Origin: an uncultured Desulfovibrio sp.
Lineage (GTDB): Bacteria > Desulfobacterota > Desulfovibrionia > Desulfovibrionales > Desulfovibrionaceae
DNA length: 64,000 bases
Direction of reading: 5' to 3'
Assembly: GCA_934546745.1 (NCBI GenBank)
Contig: CAKTDV010000013.1
Span: forward strand, 1 to 64,000
A model generated the notes under the pieces. It was not told the DNA's origin and ran no database searches. It saw only the letters and a list, made by a program, of their open reading frames with translations. The position numbers and the translations under genes were made by a program. Of this stretch, positions 31,329-39,517 are shown piece after piece. Numbering within the stretch: position 1 is the stretch's first letter; every line of letters starts with the position of its first letter.

Positions 31329-32297
31329 ATGATGGATGTTCTGTCGCAGTACTGGCAGGCGCTGGGGTGGCCTTTGTGCCGTCTTCTTTTGGGTATGGCC
31401 GTTGGTCTGCTGGTGGCAAATGTGCTGGAGGCGCTTCACTGGACGCGTCATCTGGCGAGACTGTCCGCCCCGCTGGCCCGCGCGGCGCACCTGCGCGCGG
31501 TGGCGGGTGCGGCCTTTGCGCTGGCGTTTGTTTCTCCGGCCGGGGCCAACGGGCTGCTTTCCGAAAGCTACGGCCGTGGCGATCTTGATCGCCGGGAATT
31601 GATGCTGGCCAATCTGTTCAACAGCCTTCCGGCCTATCTGGTGCATACGCCCGCCATTTTCCTGCTGGCCTGGCCGGTACTCGGCTTTCCGGCGGTGATC
31701 TATGTGGGCCTGACGCTGGCGGCGGCCCTGCTGCGCACGGCGGTCACCGTGTTGCTTGGGCGCTGGCTGTTGCCGCCCGCGACCGGGGGCTGTCGTGCCC
31801 CGGAGCTGGACAGGCCTGCCGGGGGCGTTGTCCTGGGCGAGGCCCTCCGGAAGGCATGGCGGCGTTTTGCGCGCCGTTTGCCCCGGCTTGTCCTGATTAC
31901 CGTGCCTGTGTATGTTCTCATGTACCTGTTGCAGCGTTACGGCGCCTTTGCCGCGGCGGAAGCCTGGCTTGGGCGGCATCTGGACTGGCTGCCCATGATC
32001 AGGCCGCAGGCCCTTGGCGTCATCCTGCTGCATCTGGCCGCGGAATTCGGTGCGGCTCTGGGGGCGGCCGGGTCCGCGCTCCAGACGGGAGGGCTTGCCA
32101 CGGAAGACGTGGTCATGGCCCTGATGGTGGGCAATATCCTGTCGACGCCCATGCGGGCCGTCCGCCATCAGTTGCCCGCCTATGCGGGATTTTTTCGTCC
32201 GGAGCTGGCCCTGCGCCTCATTCTGGCCAATCAGGGCCTGCGCGCCCTGAGCATGGCGCTGATGGCCGCGCTCTATTATGCCGTTATCGTGCGCTGA
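31329..32297 (+). CDS. nucleoside-recognition (Gate) domain membrane protein
   Basis: 322 residues and about eight hydrophobic segments. The pattern fits the nucleoside-recognition/Gate family: AFALAFVSPAGANGLLSESY in the first half and HLAAEFGAALGAAGSALQTG in the second, two inverted-looking repeats each with small-residue helices, and a conserved LANLFNSLPAYLVHTPAIFL. Relatives include the spore maturation proteins SpmA/B and nucleoside transporters. Substrate is unknown. The open frame runs further upstream, but the membrane protein clearly begins at MMDVLSQY. It is followed 6 nt later by a ThiS-like gene. Confidence 0.78.
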   Translation: MMDVLSQYWQALGWPLCRLLLGMAVGLLVANVLEALHWTRHLARLSAPLARAAHLRAVAGAAFALAFVSPAGANGLLSESYGRGDLDRRELMLANLFNSLPAYLVHTPAIFLLAWPVLGFPAVIYVGLTLAAALLRTAVTVLLGRWLLPPATGGCRAPELDRPAGGVVLGEALRKAWRRFARRLPRLVLITVPVYVLMYLLQRYGAFAAAEAWLGRHLDWLPMIRPQALGVILLHLAAEFGAALGAAGSALQTGGLATEDVVMALMVGNILSTPMRAVRHQLPAYAGFFRPELALRLILANQGLRALSMALMAALYYAVIVR

Positions 32298-32303
32298 CGC
32301 GGT

Positions 32304-32597
32304 ATGTTTCCGCCGGAAACGGCAAAAATTGCAGTTGTGGGAGTTGTCATGCCTGACGGGAAGGAAGCTCTTGTCCGTGTGCCGGAGCACACGGGCGCAC
32401 GTGTGACCGTGGTGTTGCAGCCGGAGGACAGCCTGCTTTCGCTGCCGCGCCCCAAGACGGCGCGGCAATTGCTGGACGCGTTGGACATAGCGGAGGAATG
32501 CGCCCTGGTGGCCCGGGGCGGAGAGCTTCTGACGCCGGATCGCCGCATCTGGCCGGACGATGCCCTGCTGGTGCGCAAGGTGGCTTCCTCTGGCTAG
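32304..32597 (+). CDS. ThiS/MoaD-like ubiquitin-fold protein with an SSG end
   Basis: 97 residues. The C-terminal half has the ThiS-like pattern: ARQLLDALDIAEECALVARG, then GELLTPDRRIWPDDALLVRK, which is the beta-grasp end of sulfur carriers. These normally finish with Gly-Gly that is adenylated and thiocarboxylated. Here the end is VASSG, with only the last Gly. It could still be activated through the single Gly, be processed, or be a non-carrier relative. It sits close after the membrane protein gene and 33 nt before a repeated-leader copy. An ATG at 32349 is a possible later start. Confidence 0.72.
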   Translation: MFPPETAKIAVVGVVMPDGKEALVRVPEHTGARVTVVLQPEDSLLSLPRPKTARQLLDALDIAEECALVARGGELLTPDRRIWPDDALLVRKVASSG

Positions 32598-32630
32598 CCT
32601 TTGGCCAGCGTGGGGAGGCTTTTGCAGGAA

Positions 32631-32716
32631 TTTTACCGGCGTTGTGTTGCCGCTGTGGCCAGAATATCGTTTCTCCCTGAAGGGAGATGTGGCTGACCGC
32701 AGAGGAAGCTTCAATG
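32631..32716 (+). promoter_or_regulatory. repeated leader element, copy H
   Basis: TTTTACCGGCG, TTGCCGC, then the hairpin TCTCCC-TGAA-GGGAGA, GCTGACCGC, AGAGGAAGC and TTCAATG. The C:G pair at one stem position of other copies is T:A here, keeping the pairing. The leader ATG (32714) opens a 14-codon frame; the true gene starts 16 nt later behind its own AAGGAGG. Confidence 0.75.
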
Positions 32717-32729
32717 AAGGAGGTGGATC

Positions 32730-33029
32730 ATGTTCGGTTTCAGGAAAAAAGTGGCTGAGGCCGGGGAAAGCGCTGTTTCCCCGCACAGGGATGAGGAGCG
32801 GTTACGGGATATTCTGCGGAATTTTTCCATGAACCGCATCAGTGCGGCCACGGCGGTGGCCATGTCGGGTCTGGGCAATGTGGCGGCGCTCAAGGCGGCC
32901 ATGACCGATCGCGGCATATCGTTTCCCAAGAGTCTGGATGCGGATCCCAGACCCATGGCGGATATGGTGCTGCGTATGGTGCACGATGCCGAGGCGCTGA
33001 AGGCGCATCAGGATTCGGAAAAGCGCTGA
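32730..33029 (+). CDS. uncharacterised 99-residue protein
   Basis: AAGGAGG lies 6 nt before the ATG, so translation is likely strong. The protein begins with a hydrophobic-basic patch (MFGFRKKVAEAGESA) and then reads as helical: RLRDILRNFSMNRISAATAV, MSGLGNVAALKAAMTDRGIS, and MADMVLRMVHDAEALKAHQD. It has no Cys and no membrane span. I do not recognise it. It follows a copy of the repeated leader, overlapping a 14-codon frame at 32714-32758, and precedes a membrane protease gene. Confidence 0.72.
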   Translation: MFGFRKKVAEAGESAVSPHRDEERLRDILRNFSMNRISAATAVAMSGLGNVAALKAAMTDRGISFPKSLDADPRPMADMVLRMVHDAEALKAHQDSEKR

Positions 33030-33075
33030 TCGCCCCCGTCTCGACAGTCCGCGCCGCCCGTGATACAAGCCCGCC

Positions 33076-33741
33076 ATGATGGATGTTGATATCTTTGCGA
33101 CGGTGCAGCGCGTATCCGTGTTCTTTCTGCCAGCGCTGCTTGGTATTATTCTGCATGAAGTGGCGCACGGCTGGGTCGCGGACAGGCTGGGAGATCCGAC
33201 GGCCCGTTTCATGGGCCGCCTGACCGTCAACCCGCTGCCGCATATCGATCCGCTGGGGCTTGCCGTTTTCATTCTTACCAGCGCGCTGGGGGGCTTTGTT
33301 TTTGGCTGGGCAAAGCCCGTGCCCGTCAATCCCCGCTATTTTCGCAATCCGCCCAAGGGGATGATGCTGGTGGCGCTGGCCGGGCCGGGTGTCAATCTGT
33401 TGCTGGCCGTTGTCATGGCCCTGCTTCTGCGCGCTTTTCTGGCCTTCGATCCGGCGCTCAGCCCCTCGACGGAATTTGTTGTCAAGGCGTTGTACTACGG
33501 CGCGGGCATCAACGTGGGTCTTGCCTGCCTCAACCTGTTGCCTGTGCCGCCGCTGGACGGCAGCCGGGTGCTGGCGTATTTTCTGCCGTCCGGGGTTGCG
33601 GCCCGCTACATGAGCGTGGAGCGCTATGGCATGGTCATTCTCATAGGGCTTATGGCGGCCGGACTGCTGGACAGGCTGCTGCTGCCTGTCATGCGGCTGT
33701 GCCTGGAAACGCTGTTTTCCGCGGTCGGCCTGCCCGCATAG
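33076..33741 (+). CDS. site-2-type membrane metalloprotease (M50 family)
   Basis: 221 residues and about six membrane helices. The zinc site HEVAH is at residues 27-31 in a hydrophobic helix, and the second motif NLLPVPPLDGSRVL near residue 154 supplies the third ligand. The short form without a PDZ domain is the group often called YwhC/Rv-type S2P. It cleaves membrane-embedded substrates, which are unknown here. A codon-by-codon choice between ATG 33076 and 33079 is not possible. The trpS leader follows its stop by about 15 nt. Confidence 0.9.
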   Translation: MMDVDIFATVQRVSVFFLPALLGIILHEVAHGWVADRLGDPTARFMGRLTVNPLPHIDPLGLAVFILTSALGGFVFGWAKPVPVNPRYFRNPPKGMMLVALAGPGVNLLLAVVMALLLRAFLAFDPALSPSTEFVVKALYYGAGINVGLACLNLLPVPPLDGSRVLAYFLPSGVAARYMSVERYGMVILIGLMAAGLLDRLLLPVMRLCLETLFSAVGLPA

Positions 33742-33756
33742 CGCTTTTCAACGACT

Positions 33757-33827
33757 GACGCCGCCGTGTCAGGAACACCTTTTTCCCCTGAAAGGGGAGG
33801 TTTCAGACCGCAAAGGAATTTTTGATG
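33757..33827 (+). promoter_or_regulatory. repeated leader element, copy B (before trpS)
   Basis: GACGCCGCCGTGTCAGGAAC, then the hairpin TCCCC-TGAAA-GGGGA, GGTTTCAGACC, GCAAAGGAA and TTTTTGATG, with the ATG of trpS at its end. The first hairpin is weak in this copy, and the upstream reading frame is shifted by one base relative to copies A, C and D. Confidence 0.82.
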
Positions 33828-34808
33828 AGCAATCAACGTCCCCGTACCGTTTCCGGTATGCGTCCCACCGGCCCGCTGCATCTGGGCCACTATTTCGGGG
33901 TGCTGAAAAATTACGTGGATCTGCAACGCACGGAAGAGGCCTATTTCTTTGTGGCCGACTGGCATGCGCTGACCAGCGACTATGCGGATCCCTCCCGTGT
34001 GCGGGAGAACATCGACGAGATGGTGAAGGACTGGGTTGCCGCCGGCCTTGATCCGGAGCAATGCGTGATTTTCCGGCAGTCGTCCGTCAAGGAACATGCC
34101 GAGCTTTCCCTGTTGCTTTCCATGATTACGCCTGTCTCCTGGCTGGAACGAAACCCGACCTACAAGGAGCAGCAGCAGCAGATCAGCAACAAGGACCTCG
34201 GCAACGCGGGCTTTCTGTGCTATCCTGTGCTGATGGCGGCGGATATTCTCATGTACCGGCCCCACGGTGTGCCCGTAGGCGAGGATCAACTGCCGCATAT
34301 GGAGCTGACGCGGGAAATAGCCCGGCGTTTCAACTTTCTGTACGGCGACACCTTCCCGGAACCGCAGGCCATGTTGACGCCCGCCGCCAAATGCCCCGGT
34401 CTCGACGGGCGCAAGATGTCCAAGAGCTATAATAACGGCATCTTCCTGCGCGATTCCATGAGCGACATCGAAGCCAAGGTGCGCGGCATGTTCACGGACA
34501 GGAACCGGCTGCGCAAAAGCGATCCCGGCAACCCCGATGTCTGCAATCTGTTCCCGTATCATCTGCTGCTGTCCGGCGAAGAGGAGCGGGCGGAAATCCG
34601 TAAGGGCTGTACGGAAGCCACATTCGGCTGTGTGGACTGCAAGAAGCGTTTCCTGAAACACCTTGGTGATCTGCTTGCGCCCTTGCAGGAACGGCGCGCG
34701 ACCCTGAGCACGGATCGCGTCCGCGCCATTCTGGAGGACGGCAATAATCGCGCCCGCGCCTTCGCTTCCGGGACGCTTGAGCGGGTACGGGCCAGGATGG
34801 GTCTCTGA
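33825..34808 (+). CDS. trpS: tryptophanyl-tRNA synthetase
   Basis: 327 residues, class I synthetase. The first ATP motif is GPLHLGHYFG (near residue 15), the tryptophan site includes VADWHALTSDYADP, and the KMSKS motif is GRKMSKSYNNGI near residue 195. The length and order match the bacterial enzyme. The start is the ATG at 33825, directly behind leader copy B with AAAGGAA 7-8 nt upstream. It is followed by ruvX and mltG on the same strand. Expression may be governed by the leader; there is no tryptophan-rich leader peptide. Confidence 0.96.
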   Translation: MSNQRPRTVSGMRPTGPLHLGHYFGVLKNYVDLQRTEEAYFFVADWHALTSDYADPSRVRENIDEMVKDWVAAGLDPEQCVIFRQSSVKEHAELSLLLSMITPVSWLERNPTYKEQQQQISNKDLGNAGFLCYPVLMAADILMYRPHGVPVGEDQLPHMELTREIARRFNFLYGDTFPEPQAMLTPAAKCPGLDGRKMSKSYNNGIFLRDSMSDIEAKVRGMFTDRNRLRKSDPGNPDVCNLFPYHLLLSGEEERAEIRKGCTEATFGCVDCKKRFLKHLGDLLAPLQERRATLSTDRVRAILEDGNNRARAFASGTLERVRARMGL

Positions 34809-34852
34809 TCCGCCTCTCCTGGGAGCGGGATGGGACGGCGGCGGATTGCGGC

Positions 34853-35290
34853 ATGAAGTGGCTCGGCATTGATTATGGTCTGGAGCGGACAGGGATTGCC
34901 GCCTGCGATCCCGAAGGCGTGCTGGCCTATCCCCTGAAAACCCTGCGTCTGGCGGAATTTTCCGGGCGTAAGGCGCTTCTTGACGCACTGGCGGATCTGG
35001 CCCTGCGCGAAGGCGTCGGGGCCGCCGTCATGGGACTGCCTCTGCTGGACGGCGGCGGCGACAGCCTGACGACACGGCAGGTGCGCAGGGTGGCGGAACG
35101 CCTCAAGCGCCGTCTTTCCGTACCCCTGTATTTCATGCCCGAATTTCTCAGTTCTGAAGAAGCTTGGTCTGATCTGCGCGAAGCCGGAGTGCGGCGATCC
35201 CGGCGCGGGGCCGTGCTTGATCAGCAGGCCGCCGTGCGGATTCTGCAATCTTTCCTTGCCTTGTCCCCTGATCAGAGGATGCCCGCATGA
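34853..35290 (+). CDS. ruvX: RuvX / YqgF-type Holliday junction resolvase homologue
   Basis: 145 residues, the normal family length, with an RNase H-like fold. MKWLGIDYGLERTGIAACD contains the first catalytic Asp, VMGLPLLDGGGDS the glycine-rich loop, and VLDQQAAVRILQSFL the C-terminal motif. YqgF proteins act in pre-16S rRNA 5' processing and possibly in recombination. The ribosome binding site is weak. Its last bases overlap mltG as ATGA, a pairing seen in many bacteria. Confidence 0.9.
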   Translation: MKWLGIDYGLERTGIAACDPEGVLAYPLKTLRLAEFSGRKALLDALADLALREGVGAAVMGLPLLDGGGDSLTTRQVRRVAERLKRRLSVPLYFMPEFLSSEEAWSDLREAGVRRSRRGAVLDQQAAVRILQSFLALSPDQRMPA

Positions 35291-36324
35291 AAATTTTTTT
35301 CAGGCTTCTTGCGCTGCTTGTCCTTGTGTGCGCGGGCGCGGCAGGGTGGGCCGTCTGGGAAGGCTACGCCTTTCTGCATACGCCGCCGGAAGATCCCGGG
35401 CGCGAATGCGCCTTTGACGTTGCGCCCGGCGACACCATGCGGGCCGTTGCCGTCAAGCTGGAGCGTCAGGGGCTGGTATCCAACGGGTTCTATTTCCGTC
35501 TGCTGGCCCGGTACAGGCAATGGGAACACCGGATGCAGGCCGGCCGCTTTGCCCTCAACAGCGGTTGGACGCCGGACAGGATTCTGGATACCCTTGTCAA
35601 TGGGCGGCCCCTGCTGTTCCGTGTGACCGTGCGGGAAGGTCTGACATGGTGGCAGACGGCGGATGTTCTGGAACAGGCCGGACTCGTCAGGGCGGACGAT
35701 TTTCGCGATGTCATCCATGACCCCGCTTTTCTTCGCCATTACGGCATTCCCTTTGAATCCGCCGAAGGCTTTCTCATGCCGGACACCTATCTGCTGAAAA
35801 AGCCCGATGCGCCGGACAGAGCGCAGGCGCGCGCCGTTGCCGGGCGCATGGTGGATACCTTCTGGCGGAAGGCCGCCCCGCTCTGGCCAGACGGCGGAAA
35901 ACCCGGCACGGCGGCGCTCCGGCGCTGGGTCATCCTGGCCTCCATCGTGGAAAGGGAAACGGCCATCAGGGCCGAACGTCCCCGCGTGGCCGGGGTCTAC
36001 GCCAACAGGCTGGAGCGCGGTATGCCGCTACAGGCCGATCCTACCGTCATTTATGGACTGGGGCGTTATTTTGACGGCAATCTGCGGCGTAGACATCTTG
36101 ATGACGCAAGCAATGCCTACAATACCTATCAGCGTCCCGGTCTGCCGCCCGGCCCCATCTGCTCGTTCGGCATGACCGCTCTTGCCGCGGCCATGACGCC
36201 GGAACGGCACGCCTTTCTTTACTTTGTCGCCAAAACGGACGGTGGCGAACACACCTTCAGCAAAACGCTGGGGGAGCATAATCGCGCGGTGCGGCAGTAT
36301 CTTCGTAACCGCCAGAATCCCTGA
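35287..36324 (+). CDS. mltG: endolytic murein transglycosylase MltG
   Basis: 345 residues. MltG is an inner-membrane enzyme that cuts nascent glycan strands and sets their length. One N-terminal membrane helix (FFRLLALLVLVCAGAAGWAV, residues 3-22) is followed by a LysM-like segment and the catalytic YceG domain. The active-site Glu lies in ILASIVERETAI near residue 220, followed by VAGVYANRLERGMPLQADPT and VIYGL. ATG overlaps the ruvX stop, so translation is coupled. The cobyrinate synthase gene follows 43 nt later. Confidence 0.94.
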   Translation: MKIFFRLLALLVLVCAGAAGWAVWEGYAFLHTPPEDPGRECAFDVAPGDTMRAVAVKLERQGLVSNGFYFRLLARYRQWEHRMQAGRFALNSGWTPDRILDTLVNGRPLLFRVTVREGLTWWQTADVLEQAGLVRADDFRDVIHDPAFLRHYGIPFESAEGFLMPDTYLLKKPDAPDRAQARAVAGRMVDTFWRKAAPLWPDGGKPGTAALRRWVILASIVERETAIRAERPRVAGVYANRLERGMPLQADPTVIYGLGRYFDGNLRRRHLDDASNAYNTYQRPGLPPGPICSFGMTALAAAMTPERHAFLYFVAKTDGGEHTFSKTLGEHNRAVRQYLRNRQNP

Positions 36325-36367
36325 GCGAACCTTTCCCCGCCGCGCCATAACGGAGGCGCTTCTCTCC

Positions 36368-37831
36368 ATGTCCTCCCCCCCCTCGCTTCTTCTGGCCGGT
36401 GCGTCCAGCAACGCGGGCAAAACGGCGACGATGGCGGCCCTGCTGTGCGCGTTGCGGGCACGGGGCTTTGCCGTGCGCCCTGCCAAGACGGGCCCGGATT
36501 ATATCGATGCGGCCTGGCACACGGCGTTTTGCGGCGTGGCGTCCGCCAATCTGGATACGTGGATGGCGGCGGGCGGGCCGCCCGATGCGCTGCCTCCCTC
36601 TACCTGCGCGCTGCGAATTCGTCTGGGACATGTGCGGGAGCGCCTTGCGGAAGAAAGCGGCGGCGGGGAATCGCTCCTGCTCGTCGAGGGGGCGATGGGC
36701 CTGTTTGACGGAGCGGATGGCGGCGGAGGATCTTCCGCGCAGCTGGCCGCGGTATGCGGCATGCCCATTCTTCTTCTGCTGAATGTGCGCGGCATGGGGC
36801 AGTCGGCGGCGGCGGCGGCCGAGGGCTTCGCGCGTTTTCGTCCGCCCTGGCTGGGACGTCGCAAGCTGAACTTTGCGGGCTTTCTGTGTACGCATGTTGG
36901 CAGTGAACGTCATGCGGCCCTGTTGCGCGCCGCCTTTGCGCCGCTGGAGCGTCGTTACGGAATCCCGCTGCTGGGGTGCCTCCCCCGCGAAGGCGCGCCG
37001 GAGATGGCGTCGCGTCATCTGGGACTTGTGCAGGCGCGGGAGGCGGCCTCCTCGCTGGATCGCGTTGCGCTGGGGCGCTGGCTGGAACGTCATGTGCGTC
37101 TGGACGCCCTCCTGCGGCGTCTGGAGTTGCCTGCCCATCCGCGAAAAGCCTCCCCGGCGCCTTCGTTCTCCGGGGCCGTGCGGCGGCTGTCCCGGCGCGG
37201 CCCCATAGTGGCCATTGCGCGCGATGAGGCCTTTTCCTTCCTCTATGCGGATCTGCCGCCGCTTTTACGCCGCCTTGGCGCGGAGGTGCGCTTCTTTTCC
37301 CCCCTGAGGGACCGTTGCCTGCCGGTGTGCGATGGCCTCTACCTGCCCGGCGGCTATCCTGAGCTGTACGGTACGGATCTGGAGGCCAATACGCCGCTGC
37401 GTGAGGAACTGCGCCGGGCCGCGTTGAAGGACGGTCTGCCTGTGCATGGGGAATGCGGCGGCTATCTCTACCTGATGCGCCGTTTGCATATGCCCGGCGG
37501 CACGACGCTGTCCTTTTGCGATCTGTTGCCGCTGGAAGCCGCTCTTCGTGAACGGCGCGCGGCACTTGGCTATCGTGCCGCCCGCGTCCGCCCCGGCTGG
37601 CTGCCCATTCCGGAAGAAAAGCCCCTCTGGCTGCGGGGGCATGAATTTCACTATGCCGAACTGCTGACACCGCTGGCGGAGGAACATACCCTGTGGCGGA
37701 GCTACGCCGCCTCAGGAGAAGATCTGGGGCCGGAGGGCTGCCGTCAGGGGCGCGTCAGCGGCACGTGGCTGCACGCCTATCCCCAGGGGGCGCTGGCATT
37801 CTGGCGGGCATGGCTCCGCCTGTTGCGTTGA
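36368..37831 (+). CDS. cbiA: cobyrinate a,c-diamide synthase
   Basis: 487 residues. It amidates the a and c side chains of cobyrinate with glutamine and ATP in cobalamin synthesis. The N-terminal ATP-binding half starts LLAGASSNAGKTATMAAL and contains PAKTGPDYIDAAWH and LLVEGAMGLFDGADGG. The C-terminal class I glutaminase domain has LYLPGGYPELYG and the nucleophile Cys in PVHGECGGYLYLM, with a late catalytic His in RVSGTWLHAYP. GGAGG is 11 nt before the ATG. With cbiC directly downstream this is a fragment of the anaerobic corrin pathway. Confidence 0.94.
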   Translation: MSSPPSLLLAGASSNAGKTATMAALLCALRARGFAVRPAKTGPDYIDAAWHTAFCGVASANLDTWMAAGGPPDALPPSTCALRIRLGHVRERLAEESGGGESLLLVEGAMGLFDGADGGGGSSAQLAAVCGMPILLLLNVRGMGQSAAAAAEGFARFRPPWLGRRKLNFAGFLCTHVGSERHAALLRAAFAPLERRYGIPLLGCLPREGAPEMASRHLGLVQAREAASSLDRVALGRWLERHVRLDALLRRLELPAHPRKASPAPSFSGAVRRLSRRGPIVAIARDEAFSFLYADLPPLLRRLGAEVRFFSPLRDRCLPVCDGLYLPGGYPELYGTDLEANTPLREELRRAALKDGLPVHGECGGYLYLMRRLHMPGGTTLSFCDLLPLEAALRERRAALGYRAARVRPGWLPIPEEKPLWLRGHEFHYAELLTPLAEEHTLWRSYAASGEDLGPEGCRQGRVSGTWLHAYPQGALAFWRAWLRLLR

Positions 37832-37869
37832 GCGCTCTTTCCCTATCTTGCCGCAAAAGGAGGTTCGTC

Positions 37870-38532
37870 ATGCCCATGCCTACGGATATTGCCTTTGATG
37901 CCGCATTGGCTCCACAGGAGATTGAACGCCGTTCCTTTGCGTTGATTGACGCCCTTGTTCCCGAACCCCGTCCCTTTTCCGGCGCATTGTGGGAAGTGGC
38001 CCGGCGTTGCATCCATACGCTGGGGGACGTGGACATCGCGGCATCCCTGCGCCTGTCCGAGGAAGGACTGGCGCGAGGAGTGGCGGCCCTGCGCCGGGGA
38101 TGCGCTATTTTTACGGATACGCGCATGGCGGCGGCCGGGATTCCCCGACGGCGGCTGGATCCTCTGGGGTGTGTGGTGGAGCCCATGATGTCCCTGCCTG
38201 GTCTGGATGCGGAGGCGCTCCATAAGGGAGTGACACGCTCCCGCGCCGCCGTGGAGCTTCTTGCGCCGCGTCTGGGAGGACAGATCGTTGTCATCGGCAA
38301 CGCGCCTACGGCTCTTCTGGCCTTGCTGGATGCGCTGGACGGTCTGGAGGAAGACAGCCCGTCCGTACCCGCGCTGATCGTGGGTATGCCTGTCGGCTTT
38401 GTGAATGCGGCGCAATCCAAGGAGTGGCTGCACCGTACACGCTGGCCGCATTTTACTCTTTTGGGCCGCAAGGGAGGATCCGCCGTTGCGGCGGCCTGCG
38501 TAAACGCGCTGGCAACGCTGGCATCCGCCTGA
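37870..38532 (+). CDS. cbiC: precorrin-8X / cobalt-precorrin-8 methylmutase
   Basis: 220 residues. It moves a methyl group from C-11 to C-12 to form (cobalt-)hydrogenobyrinate, the step before side-chain amidation by CbiA. Family marks are the catalytic-His segment VARRCIHTLGDVD near residue 48, TDTRMAAAGI, IGNAPTALLALLD and ALIVGMPVGFVNAAQSKEWL, and RKGGSAVAAACVNAL. AAAAGGAGG precedes the ATG by 6 nt. The name cbiC is used because a strict anaerobe is expected to use the cobalt-early route. It converges on sfsA. Confidence 0.94.
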   Translation: MPMPTDIAFDAALAPQEIERRSFALIDALVPEPRPFSGALWEVARRCIHTLGDVDIAASLRLSEEGLARGVAALRRGCAIFTDTRMAAAGIPRRRLDPLGCVVEPMMSLPGLDAEALHKGVTRSRAAVELLAPRLGGQIVVIGNAPTALLALLDALDGLEEDSPSVPALIVGMPVGFVNAAQSKEWLHRTRWPHFTLLGRKGGSAVAAACVNALATLASA

Positions 38533-38618
38533 GGGGGATGTATGGTTTGCGAAGTGCGTTTCCTGTGAAACAACCCCTCTTCGCTGCCAGGTGGAGGTTG
38601 TTGGGCGGATTTTTGGTG

Positions 38619-39401
38619 TCAATCACCATCAGGCGCGGCAATGGGGAGGCGTTCGTCAAGGTCGATGCCGTCCGGGTGGACGGAGGCGCGGTAGGGGTAC
38701 ATCTCCACGCCCCTGCGCAGCGCTTCGTAAAAAAGGGCTTCGTACACAGGGTCAATGATGCCGGCAGGGGCGAAGCAGCGGCCGTCTGGGCGCTGCACAA
38801 GGTAAAACATGGCGGCGCGTGCGCCGCTGGCGACGATGTCCAGAAGTTCACGCAAATGTTTCCGCCCCCGCTCGCTGACAGCATCAGGAAAGATGGCCCG
38901 ATCGTCTTCCACCAGCGTGACGTTTTTGCACTCCACCCAGAGGGGCGGCAGGGAGGGGCCTGTCAGGCAGGCGTCCAGCCTGCTCCCGCCACGGCGCGCT
39001 TCCCGGCGGTATTCCGTATACCCTTGGGCAAAGTCCAGACGGCCCGCGCGGAAGGCTGCCTCCAGCATACGGTTGGGCACGCCCGTATTGACGCCGACCC
39101 AGAAGCCGCGCAGGCCGGGAAAGGGGGCTTCCGACGTTGGCACGGTCTCCGGCGTCGCGCGTGCCTCCAGCCAGACGGCTTCCTGTGTATAGGGGAGTTT
39201 GCGCGCGGGATTGGCGGCGGGCGAGGCCAACAGGGGGGCGCCTGGGCGCGTCAGTCCCAGCATGCTGCCGGAATTGTTGCTGTGTACCCGGACGGGTACG
39301 CCGTCCTTTTCCATAAGAACGGTGAAGCGTTTGTGGCGTTGCAGGAAACGGCCGGTGATACACTCGGGAGGAAGGGGAAGAAGGGGCTTTCTGTGGGGCA
39401 T
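38619..39401 (-). CDS. sfsA: SfsA family protein (DNA/RNA nuclease-like)
   Basis: 260 residues. The N-terminal OB-like part shows RFLQRHKRFTVLMEKDG and the HSNNSGSMLGL signature; the C-terminal PD-(D/E)xK-like part has GFWVGVNTGVPNRML, DACL, PLWVECKNVTLVEDDRAIFP and AMFYLVQRPDGRCFAP. SfsA was named for sugar fermentation stimulation in E. coli and binds DNA; its real role is unclear. The ATG at 39401 has no good ribosome binding site. A weak hairpin (AACAACC...GGTTGTT, 38571-38604) lies between its end and cbiC. It is divergent to the aminotransferase gene. Confidence 0.9.
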   Translation of the reverse strand: MPHRKPLLPLPPECITGRFLQRHKRFTVLMEKDGVPVRVHSNNSGSMLGLTRPGAPLLASPAANPARKLPYTQEAVWLEARATPETVPTSEAPFPGLRGFWVGVNTGVPNRMLEAAFRAGRLDFAQGYTEYRREARRGGSRLDACLTGPSLPPLWVECKNVTLVEDDRAIFPDAVSERGRKHLRELLDIVASGARAAMFYLVQRPDGRCFAPAGIIDPVYEALFYEALRRGVEMYPYRASVHPDGIDLDERLPIAAPDGD

Positions 39402-39517
39402 GGCGGGCAGTGGGTTGGAGAAAGGGTCATTTACACGGTACGGTCAAGCTGCTACATGTTTTGCGAAGTCAATGCAAGGCGCGCCGCGGCGCGCCGTCAT
39501 CAGCGAGGAGCCCTTTC

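Noticed and set aside
33757..33827. Tryptophan attenuator or T-box before trpS
   Set aside because: No Trp codons in the leader frame, no T-box sequence and no terminator hairpin with a T tract; the sequence is a copy of the general leader.
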